DNA of 64,000 nucleotides, taken from positions 1,998,501 to 2,062,500 of the forward strand of contig JARHVA010002684.1 of NCBI GenBank assembly GCA_037957365.1, given 5' to 3'. The notes under the pieces are model-generated. The model was not told the DNA's origin and searched no databases. It worked only from the letters and a program-made list of their open reading frames with translations. How positions within the stretch are numbered: the first letter of the stretch is position 1; each line of letters starts with the position of its first letter. Below are positions 27,165 through 37,797 of the stretch, one piece after another. Source of the DNA: Torreya grandis. Its lineage: Eukaryota; Streptophyta; Pinopsida; Cupressales; Taxaceae. The position numbers were made by a program, and so were the translations under genes.

Positions 27165-27940
27165 ATTTTGCTTGAAATTACATAAATAAGGTATGACATC
27201 ATATATAATTTATGGGTATTGGTTACCTCATACAACTACTTGTGGATCAAATCACTGATCAACTCAACCCACTTGATATATTGCTTCTTAACATGAATAA
27301 TTTAGATATATTAAAACACACATTCATTATAATCCCTTACTATGGGAATGCCTACCAACCTATTTAAGAGAGTGATAATTTCATTAATTTCAAGATTAAA
27401 CTCCTATCTGGAAATCACATTAGGAACCTTAGACACTAAGGGTCTAGGTTTAATAAGCCAATAAAATGCTTATTTAAGGACCTAAGAAAATCATCTTTAT
27501 TTTCTTCATGAAATTATTGGGTTGTATTTGGAGTAATTTTTACAAATATCTCATGACATGTAATCTTCAACATTTTTTCAATGTACTCAAGTCCAAGTCA
27601 CAAAATGACCTCTTCTCTAGGAGTACAAACTTCCCTTCTATCTCTTCTATAATAATTTGTCATGGTCATGATAATATCATGTCATTGTACAAAGATTGAA
27701 AATGAATCAAATTGAGGAAGGAAACTATCATAAATACTTTTTGTCTAATCATTTTTGAAAGAAGCATTTATCCTCTTACATAAGTCTTCCATGTTAATGT
27801 GACCCAAGATTGTGTTAGTGACTTGGTCAATGTTAGAATAAATGTTGGAGGGGAACTAAACCCATTATAATTGGTATTTCATTGATAAACTTTTATTTTT
27901 ATTTCTTCTTAGGAGTTATAGACATTTGTTGATTGTCACA
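24990..27940 (-). pseudogene. Unrecognised decayed minus-strand coding region, part 1
   Basis: From about 27,940 leftward the minus strand gives sense-like runs in changing frames. One is at 27,780-27,560 (containing IIIEEIEGKFVLLEKRSF). A second is around 26,990-26,760 (LYSLPPSFISGCVGLSLL). A third is the 70-codon opening 26,449-26,237. A fourth, at 25,560-25,060, has IHPLKKLKNEIKSKNYQV and, further on, a charged coiled-coil-like EAEYKEELGKLKKW. It lies upstream of, and on the same strand as, the region at 21,170-24,000, so both may derive from one large ORF. No known domain is recognised. Frequent stops show it is dead. A transposon-encoded accessory ORF is my best guess, with low certainty. 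Confidence 0.4.
27134..27160. repeat. (AT)n microsatellite
   Basis: An uninterrupted AT run is directly visible, about 13 units long. Confidence 0.95.
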
Positions 27941-30704
27941 AGTATGAGAGAGAGAGGGGAGCAAGAAAGCAAGGTGTGAGTGGAAACAAGAATATGGAAA
28001 AAGGAAAGGGTAAGATAAGGGAGGTAGAATTAAGGTATTATATATTAGTTATATAGTTTCAACATCAAGGTTTTAAGAGGTATAAGTAGGGTACTATAGA
28101 AAAATCAAATATTTCTAGTGTGAGGGATTTGAGAGGTGGAAGTAAGGGATTACAGAGTAGTCAACAAACTTTGATGCAAGGTGGGGGGAAATTTGACATT
28201 GGGGTTTTGGGGATATGACACAATCTCAATAAAATATGATTAAATGAGGGGAGACAACTATATCATCAAGGTTTTGGGGCTATGATGCTATCACATAACT
28301 CTGATGAATCTTAGATGCAAGGCAAGGACTCTCAATGCTAGGATCAAGTGAACAAGAAGTGATGAACAAAATAAAATGCACCATCTATAGTAAAAACCAT
28401 CCAAAACTAAATACATGAACTCTTTATTAATTAAATGGAATAAACCCTAAGAAAAACACTCCCCAAATGTTAAATAAAGATGGAAAAACCTCTAGAGTGA
28501 AGAAAGACAAAAACAAAGCTACAAATTTTATGTATGAATGATGAAAAGTGAGAAGAATGATTTAATCAAATAGTGAGGGTTGAAGAAACCCCCACACATG
28601 TAGAACCCAACCATAATTAATGAGGGTTAAGGTGGGATAGAATAATTTCATTTCATCCTTAAGGTTCTGGTGACTACATCATATCCATTGGGTTTTAATG
28701 ACTACAAACAATCTTAGAATCCTGACTCCAATGAAGTAAGAAAATCGTTAAGTCTTTAAAAACACTCTTCCTTCAACTTTGTCTTTTTTTACTTGATTTT
28801 AAGGAAAATTTGAATGGGGTACCCAAAATTCTATAGGTCAATGAAAATGGGGGACAACAAACCCCCCATACTATTAAAAAATTGATAGGTAGGCCTTTGT
28901 TAACATCCAAATTTACAAAAATACATGCATATTTTATCTTGAAATAATACATTGTTGATGTATCAAGGGAAATAATTTTCCTAATAAAATTATAATATTA
29001 TAGGGTTGAAGGCATAAAATTTGTAAAGGTAAATTTAGTATCTTAAACCAAATATATATGAAATAAAGTGTTTCAACAAAAGGATCAAAATATAATAAAC
29101 ATGGCTTCATAAAGGGTTTGACCCCTTATGAAACTAGGTTACCTTACTATAAATCAAACCTCAATATGTCAGTTCAAAAAATTGCACAATGAAAATTCCT
29201 TGGACATAAATTTTGAAGTCTTGAGAGATGAGAGGAATAAATTTTAACCTATCTATACACTAAGAATAGGAAGTGTAGTAAAAAACCATTTAACCTAAAA
29301 ATTAAACCTTACTAAGAATTTAAGAAAAATAAGAGATTAATTAACCTTATAAACAAAATAAGAGGGGTGAAGATGAGTTTCAATAGTAAAACTCTACCCA
29401 TGAGATTAAAAGGACATTTTACTATGGTAAATATGATTTTGAAACAAAAAAACCAATACCATGAGCTCAATATTATTTTTGGCATTGATCTCTTTGAATG
29501 ATGCTATATTATGGGATTTTTCTTCTTCATAGCTCTAGAATTCATCCTTAAAAGTTGATTTGGATAGTGTTGATGATGGATCCTCCCTTAAGGGTTTTAT
29601 AACTCCTCCATTTATCATGCATGCAACCTTGCATGTTATATTTGGTAATTATACATGTGGATCCTATTCTAAAATGATTGGATGTCCTCCATATCTCTTG
29701 TGATTTGATTTTGATCTTGAATATTTTTCCATGCTAAATGAATACTCTAATTAATATTTAGAATTATATCTTTCATCAAAATATTTATAATAAAAAACTA
29801 CATTGTATGAGTATCCTTTTCCAAAAAAATTCTAAAATTATTATTTGGAATGGATCAAGATATTATATTTATAATCCTATACTGAATTGAATCATGGATA
29901 TTTGACAAAGATAAAGTATATTAAAATTCTATAGGTGAAAAGGATTGAATATTTCAAAAATATTCAATTATCCAAATATATTTATTCATCCCAAACATGA
30001 ATACAATTTTCATTATCTTAGTAATTTATTATTCTTCCAAGAGTCTAAAATTTTATTGAAAGCACAAAATTTAAAAGTGTTTAGAGTAGATTTTGACTCA
30101 ATATTTAAGTCTTCCTCTTACAATATGTCACTTTATTTATGATAATGAAAATTCATATAGGGGTTAAGGTTTGTATCCAATAATTTGTTTCTAAAGTGCA
30201 TTGAGTGTTAATTTATAAACTTGATAAAAAAAGGCCTAATAATAATGAAGGGATAACATAGGCCCCTAAATGTATTCCCCATTTTTAAGGTTTTCAAGGT
30301 GTTGTGAGCATTATAATTTAAGTTTAACAAAAAGAAATGAATTTATTATAGAGATGTAATTTTTTTGGGAAAGTGAGTGAGGTTTTTATAACCTTGAAGT
30401 GGAGGAAATGAATTTTAAAATCATTTTGTTTAATATTATTTTACCTTATTTTGATTATGTGAACCTAAAAATTATAAAACTAAGGATGGGTTATAATTAA
30501 ATAAAGTATAGTAATGAACATGAATATAAGTTTAAAATGAAAAATATGATTTAAATAATTTTATTTGATATAAATGTAAATGACCTAAGGGATTGAGATA
30601 ACTATTTTTTTACTATTCTATACAAGTCTGAGACTGAATGTACAAGTCTAAGAATGAATACATGTGGTATAAAGATAAAAAATGGATCAAGATTAACAAA
30701 ACAA
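27941..30704. other. No recognised gene; possible diverged LTR or leader
   Basis: No convincing coding sequence is seen. The part from 28,000 to 28,860 is unusually purine-rich and GC-richer (repeated GGGGTTTTGGGG and AAGGTTTT words). It sits just upstream of the minus-strand coding relic, where an LTR or leader of that element would lie. I searched by eye for a second copy around 15,000-20,000 and found none. Confidence 0.35.
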
Positions 30705-30989
30705 TTTAGATACTAAAAATGAATATTTATATCCTCTTAGTCTTTTACATTTTATAAACATCAATCAGGGCTCTATGCTTCAGTTATAGACCTCCCTCTT
30801 ATCAAAAGGAACACATTCACCATCTCAATGTGCCTAAATACTTATATCTTAGTTTTTACATATAATTTTGATGACCTAGGTTTCCTACATTACATATAAA
30901 GTTTTAAACTAAATAAACATCCTTCATTTTCAATTTTAATTCCATACCTATTTTCTACCCTTCTAGACACTACCAACCATAGAGGGACA
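30705..30989 (+). repeat. 5' LTR of element E
   Basis: It begins TTTAGATACTAAA (TGTAGACACTAAA in the 3' copy, so TG has decayed to TT) and ends AGAGGGACA. Shared internal landmarks are CAGGGCTCTA, TTATAGA.CTCC, and GATGACCTAG with the following TACA. The unoccupied target site of element D, CATCC, lies at 30,918-30,922. Confidence 0.85.
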
Positions 30990-31012
30990 ATAGTGCCGAT
31001 ACTAGTGTCTAG
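30990..31012 (+). other. Probable primer-binding site of element E
   Basis: Directly after the LTR comes ATAGTGCCGATACTAGTGTC, which resembles a decayed TGGTGCCG-type plant primer site. The tRNA is not assigned. Confidence 0.4.
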
Positions 31013-32280
31013 ATCTTTATCTAGTGTCAAATTCTCAAAATTCATCCAAATTAAAAATGTTTGGAAACCTATGGGTCAACCTTTTTGTCTTATTGAGCCA
31101 TACCATGAGATATTTTAAAATTTTTTGGTATAAATACAAGTATAATCCTTTTTATTATTCATCTATAAAATACCAAGTAAACACTTATAAAAGATCAATC
31201 AATATTCATATAATATATCACACCCTTATGCACATAAATTATCACACATATAAGATAAATACATAAGTTTGAAGTCCTCTCTGGAGTATTGGATATGTAA
31301 GAAACACCTATTAATAGAGGGGTCTTTAGAGTTAGCTCAACACTGTGAGCCTACTAACACATTGTAAAAAAAATTATTCTAAGGGTGAAGGTTGAAGATA
31401 TAGGGTTTGAATAATTAGAAAAAGGAGATAACATGTGTCCTATATTTTAGTACATCATTATAAAGGTGATATAAAAATAAAAAATATAAATTGGTTACAT
31501 CAAGATCCAATCATTATTCTATTTTGGACACTTGCATCACAGTTAGAAACTAGTGTCAATGGTAATGTCTAGATTTAACAGTAGTGTTTGTGGCTACAAA
31601 ATTACAATTTTAATAATCTGATGACTGACCTAGAGTATTGATCTATATACTTTCCATATATTTACATTTTATATATGCCTATGCATAGTAAAACTAGCTA
31701 AGTATCATTTCTCTTTGGCATTCCAATCAATTTAACATGTTTCAAATTGGTTACTTTCTATATTTAGTATATATTGGTATCATAATTTAGAATATTCATT
31801 TATTTGATTTTAAAATTATTTATCCTATTATAGATTAGTTTATCACTCTTTTAACTTATTTATTTCTATATTATTAATCCTACCCCAACAACATCTAAAT
31901 TTTAGGGTTAAAAATTTGGTGAACCTATCCTCTATATTTGAACTAAGCTTGACATTTCACTAGGGTTTCTCCTTCCAAAAATTTTACTTTCAAATTTATG
32001 TACTTATTTTCCAAATCTAAATTTATTTTCATGGGTATAGCTTAAGGAATTATTCTTTATATTTTTTTCCCTAAGCCTTATATTATTTTTCATTGTGGTT
32101 GTGTCCAAACTTATAGCTCTCATCATAGATGTTATTATTAGTAACCCTAAGAAACCCCATCCTTTTTATCTTTTGTTTAATCTTCTTGATGATTAATAAA
32201 TTGTTTATAATGATCTTATGGCTAAGTAAAATTGTAATACAAATTCTTAATTTTTAAAAACTTATTACAATTTCAACAAT
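31013..32280 (+). other. Untranslated leader of element E
   Basis: This non-coding leader lies between the primer site and the first gag-like frame. Its part from about 31,510 to 31,960 matches the inverted leader of relic G at 13,460-13,870. It has repeated CTAGTGTC and CACTTGCATC words. Confidence 0.65.
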
Positions 32281-35200
32281 GAAAAAACCACTAATGAAAA
32301 TGAAAATGTTAATGAATATGTTGACATTGATGGCATGAATCCTTATTCCCCCATCATAGATCCTAGTTTTCCTTTCTCTCCTACATTGTGTGTTTCTAAT
32401 TCTTATGATGAATTACTTAAGCATACTAAAAATGAATTAATAGTTGAATGTACACCTTCACTATTAACTAATGAGCTTGTTATAAATAATGAACATTTAT
32501 CTTATTTGTAAAAATTCAAAAATATTATAGAAGATTTCAATCCTTATTTAGTCCATGCAAACACAAATAGTAAAATATTTCTCTCCATATCCTTTTTTTT
32601 TGTAAATATGTAAGTAATACTACCTTTCAAAATAATGTGTATGCATGCTATTATACCCTTCCTTAAATTCAATATAAACATCAAAACACATTTATCAAAG
32701 GATTCCTAATGAAATATTTTCCTAAGTCAAGTAGAAATCATAAAATTCAAGATGAAAATGTTAGATATGATAATGTTCCTCTATCACATGAAATCATGTA
32801 TAAAAATTTTAAATTAATATTTCATCTTCTATCCCTTCCTCCTTTGAATTCAAAAATGCAAGTGAAACTTGCTTTTGCCTTCTTATGGTGATGATTTAAG
32901 AAAAATAGAAAATACTTTTATTTCTCTTTCTTTTACATTTTCTACTCAAAATCATGTGCTAATATTAAATAAATAAAATTAAGTCACACCCCCTTTTCTA
33001 ATTTTATGTAATGAAATTTAAAATATCATAACACCTTTCCAATATAGTGGTATTAATATTTGTGACATCCAAAATGACATCATGGCCTTTATTGAATAAT
33101 AATGTAAAATGGATGTTCCTTTACCAAATATTTCCAAACATGTGATGATCCTTCCTTATAATGAAAGAATGATGTCAAGAGCCTGTTATTCCTATGTTTT
33201 ATGTGGACATTAAATTATAAATTATATGAACCTATCCAATCTCTTTGACAATTCCTTCTAGTGATGTTATATCTTGATTATTACTATATGAGACCTTAAA
33301 ATTCAAAATAATATTCTTTAGTTTAAAGTGTTCTCTCATGAGGCTAAACTTAATGATAATACCCTACATGACCAACCTCTTACATTAGAGGTCTTTAATC
33401 ATCTTTATCCTTCCAAATTTTTCATGCATGTGTTTTCTTCCTTCGATGATCAAGGAGATACTAATATTCATTTGAGGCAATATATACACTCCTTTGAACA
33501 TTATGCTAAAGATAAACTATTGTTACTTAAATCTTTCCATATGATCTTAACTCAAGAATATTTAGATTGGTTTTATATCCTTCTAGATGGTTCCTTATCA
33601 ACCTTTAAAAAACTTGAAGCTTTATTCTTATAAAATTTACATAAGCATACGTTACCAAATCTATCATTAGACCATTTTCAAGCCTTAACTCAAAATGAGG
33701 ATGAATATATTCAATACCATGCTATTAAATTTAAGGATATATTTCATTCCTTGAACTGCACCCCCTTAGATTTAGAAGTAAAATTCAAATTTGATAGGGA
33801 TCTTATTTCCCCAATTAGATAAATAACATTACACAAGGCCCTTAATTATTTTGATGATTTATATTGGGATGTGTATAAATATTCATGTCTCATAACAAAT
33901 ACCAATATTGAATCACTTGTTTATTCACTTAAAGGAAAACATATTACAAAAAATTCCTACAAAGAAAAATAATGAAAAAATAAGGGTCATAGGTCACCTT
34001 AAATACCTTCTAAATTAGTAGTACACACAAAGGAATAAATAATAAAATTTTTACATAGAGGAAAGGAACCTATGTATAAAATACATCATAAAATTAAAAC
34101 CTATACCTATACTAAGTAGTAACCACTTCAGTTTGATTAGTAAAGAGATAGACCACATGACATATTATGTACACTATTGGATAAACTATTGATTAATCTT
34201 CTTCCAAATTACTACCATCCACCACATGGATTTGAAAACTTAGAAAGACAATGATTTTTCACTTACCATAGTATTAATTGACATCATAATAATGATTGTT
34301 TTGTATTAAGTAAAAATATTTCAAAACTTGTAGATCAAGGGATTATGGCATTTTGAAAAGATACATCAAGGTCTCTTTCCCATACTTCTTCTAAATGTTA
34401 TTATAAGAGGGTCAAGACATCCCATTTAGCTCATTTTTAGGAAGATATGGTCCATCAACCTCTATATAAGTCAACAACTAGAATAAGTCCTTTTCTTAGT
34501 GTACCCTCTACTATGACCAATCTTTCCCATACTAATCCTACTAAGGATCCATTGGTTGATTGATATTTCACTATAGGGACACATGGAGAAGGTATTGATC
34601 CAAACTTGAAAGAGCTTATTTTCATATCTAAATAATAGATTTGGGTACTATAAATAGAATAAAAAGATACCAATCAAACAAATACACTTGATACTTATAT
34701 AGATACACTATTTACAGTGTTAGAAATAAGATCAAGAAACTAGTTACCATGTAATAATTATAGTCAAGATTTCATATTCCCAACTAGATTCCATTATGTA
34801 CGGTGATTTCCTTGATTATAAATAAATCAAATTAAATTAAAAACTACCAATACTTTAACACATAATAAAATATAATATTTTAAAAATAGTACATGAACAC
34901 AAATAAAGTATTTGAAATAATAGACATAAACTCCATGCAGTACCTTCCATAGTGCATGAGTTTATTAAATACATTCATACCAATAGGGTAGTCATAGTTT
35001 CTATAAATCCTTATGAACATCCAATTGAAAATGAAATATTATTCCAAGACATATAATTATAAAACCTACTAAGGTTAATCATCAATGAAAAGGTAAGCAA
35101 AAGTCAATCCCCTTTCCTAGGTGCCCCATACTTGAGAGGCCTTTACACTAGAGAGATATAGTGGATTCCATAGAATCATCATCTACTCCTACACAACATA

Positions 35201-35450
35201 GTCAATTACATAGAAAAATAAACATGTTTCAATTATTCATACTCCAAATAAACCACATAACACTCAATATGGCTTTCATGAACCTTCATGACCATAGAGT
35301 CCTATTACACATATGCAGAATACCATAGATTATCCAAATCTAGATATTAATCCTATGCATGCTTCTTGATAGTATCACCAATTGTATATACCATATTATG
35401 AGTTTGGAGATAACTATGAGTATCCATTAGATTTGATGATACACTAAAAT
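32281..35450 (+). pseudogene. gag: Decayed gag-like polyprotein of element E
   Basis: An open stretch at 32,281-32,510 gives an Asn/Ser/Pro-rich N-terminal region. The 101-codon frame 33,328-33,633 carries the retrotransposon gag capsid pattern: a FSSFDDQGD.N.HL segment, then a helical part with W at DWFYILLDGSLSTFKKLE. It continues after one stop as QALTQNEDEYIQYHAIKFK, the usual next block of this domain. A Cys/His-type block around 34,257-34,356 reads HHNNDCFVLSKNISKLVDQG, as in plant Tat-type gag. Further sense-like runs with many stops continue to about 35,450. No protease or polymerase follows. Plus strand, matching the LTR and leader order. Confidence 0.7.
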
Positions 35451-36031
35451 TTTATATCCAAAATAATCAAAAAATACCAAAAAAATCAAACATTCCAAAA
35501 AAATACAAAAAACATGAAAATAATTTAAAAATACAAAAATATTCAACATTCCCATGTTTTATTATGTTCTTTTCATATATGTTGTTCTATTTATGTCAAT
35601 AGATAGCATATCATTTCATTTGTATATACACATATGTTTCACTCATCATTGAGTGGATAGATGCATACCCAAACACATGATGTATGCACTTATAGATGTT
35701 TAGCTTTTCCTCTATCCATGTCATATAGTATGATGGAGAAATTTGATTTTTTGATCAAGATTGAAACAAGTTACATATAATTTATGATCATTTCTACATT
35801 ATTGTTTTTTAATATTATATACTAACACTTACACATGCCTATATCCATTCTCATATGCTATATTACCTAACATTTTGATAACACATATATGTAGGGAATT
35901 ATATGATATGATTATGTTGGTTGATTATGATTCATATATTTTTCACTTCCTTTAGTGTATTCCATTGATTTCTATTGTCTTGATTGAAGAAAATTTGAAT
36001 ATGTTCCTTATTTTTTGGCCCTTGTGTCATT

Positions 36032-36091
36032 ATATGTCGATTGTAAATTTGAATATGTCAATATATGTGGATTGAAAATTTTAATGTCATT
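36032..36091 (+). repeat. Two-copy ~30-bp tandem repeat
   Basis: Two adjacent diverged units run ATATGTCGATTG...ATGTCAA and TATATGTGGATTG...ATGTCATT. Confidence 0.6.
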
Positions 36092-36240
36092 CCTTTTTAT
36101 TGTGAAAATTTTGAGCATACCCATTATATGAGGTATCCTTGGAACATTATTTTGAATAACATTGAGTTCCCTTATGTGTGTGATTGATTATTTACCAAGA
36201 TTATATTGTTACTCTCTAGATATTATCATGATCTATATCA

Positions 36241-36477
36241 TGCATTTTAGGACTTGATGCGATCACATACTATGAACTTCATTAATATATAAAATTTGAC
36301 ATGTTATCTTTATATTTTACATTATTCATACATATATTATATAGCTACCTTATCCTCATGCATCTTAGGACTTGATGTAATCACATAATATGAACTTAAT
36401 TGATATATCTACTTTGACATGTTATCTTTATATGCTATATGATTCATACATATATTATTTATTTATCTTATCATTTT
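36241..36477 (+). repeat. 118-bp tandem duplication
   Basis: Copy 1 (36,241-36,358) and copy 2 (36,359-36,477) both start TGCAT.TTAGGACTTGATG. They keep the same order of landmarks (ATCACATA.TATGAACTT, TTTGACATGTTATCTTTATA and ATTCATACATATATTAT). Confidence 0.9.
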
Positions 36478-36531
36478 GAAGTAAACTACCTACCAATTTA
36501 TATCTCCATGACCTAAAAAGGTGGAAATATC

Positions 36532-36780
36532 AGTGGGGACATGTCATAGAATTATGACCTCCATATTTTTTCATATTTTCCATATTTCAACTAGGCCATG
36601 TCATAAAAATAGGACCTCCACAATTACACATTTTCTCGGTTTTCATATTTTAGTGGGTGAATGACATAAAGACATGACCTCCACACTTATACACCTACAT
36701 AGTATATTAATATTTAAGTGGGGTCATGTCATAATTACATGAACTCCAAACTCATACAATCTTCAGTTTATTTTCATGAT
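36532..36780 (+). repeat. Four-copy ~62-bp tandem repeat with palindromic core
   Basis: Units begin near 36,532, 36,588, 36,652 and 36,717. Each starts with a form of AGTGGGG.CATGTCAT, continues with a form of ATGACCTCCA, and ends in a T-rich tail. The core is an imperfect inverted repeat: GTCATA-GAAT-TATGAC in unit 1 and CATGT-CATAATT-ACATG in unit 4. Confidence 0.85.
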
Positions 36781-37565
36781 TTAGATATACACTTGGGTCA
36801 GAATACTATACATTGCACATATTTTGCATAAATTTGAAATAAAGTTTTTAATATTTATTAAAAAAATACTCCAACTTAGACATAATAGAGGTGCATATTC
36901 CATGCTATTACACAAAAATTTACAAAATTTACTAATAATAATACTCACTAGAAGACATCAATTACATTAGGAGACATTGTTATCAAGGCTATTCTACTAT
37001 AGTAGTTGGTTCATTTTATGGGTTAAAGAATTTGAATCATTCAATGTCACTATATTTATATATTGGAGAGATTAAATAATCCAATAATACCATATTTATA
37101 GGATTATGGTTAAATAACTCACCCTCAACATATTATGTATTCACACTTGAGTTGTGTGATTGAGATATAATGATTTCAACCGCCATGTCACAACTCATCC
37201 TTTCACTAGATTTAGGGAATAATAAATTCCACTCTCCCTATTAAAATCTTAAAGTTTTAGGTTTAAACCTCTCTCAACTCCAATGCTTCATAATCAATCA
37301 ATTTTACCATGAAAAATCATCAAAAGGTAACCTGATTGCATTGACACATAGGGATCTCCTTCCTTGCTCTCTTTCTTTTTAAGAATTTCAATTATTTCAA
37401 ATTTAATATTATATGCATTTATTTAAACTACAAAAGTCTCTTCATATAGGTAATACACCAAAAAATCACTCAAGGTGGGATCAATCAAAGGCAAGGTGTG
37501 TTATACACACCCAAGTATGCATTTTTTCCTTTAAACTAGTAATTTCATCTTTATACATTACTAGA

Positions 37566-37580
37566 TTAAAGGGGATGAAA
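37566..37580 (+). other. Polypurine tract of element E
   Basis: The near-pure purine run TTAAAGGGGATGAAA lies directly before the TGTAGACACT start of the 3' LTR. Confidence 0.65.
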
Positions 37581-37797
37581 TGTAGACACTAAACTAAATA
37601 TTTATAGCATCTCAGTCTTGTACATTTTAAAAATATAAATTAGGGCTCTACCCTTTAGTTATAGATCTCCTTGTTACTAAAAGTCTCACATTTACCATCT
37701 CATTATCCCTGAATGATTATCTCTTAGTCTAATCCATACAATTATGATGACCTAGTCTCTTACACTACATATAAATCTTAAAATATGATAAACATAC
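37581..37797 (+). repeat. 3' LTR of element E, left part
   Basis: It matches 30,705-30,922 base for base in layout (217 against 218 bases) and stops in CATAC, where element D begins. Confidence 0.9.
37793..37797. other. Target-site duplication of element D, left copy
   Basis: CATAC here, CATCT at 49,682-49,686 and CATCC in the empty site at 30,918-30,922 are the same 5 bases with later mutations. Confidence 0.75.

Larger units (their letters stand above)
35451..37565 (+). other. 3' untranslated region of element E
   Basis: About 2.1 kb without coding potential lies between the end of the gag-like frame and the polypurine tract. It carries three separate tandem-repeat patches, listed individually. 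Confidence 0.6.
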
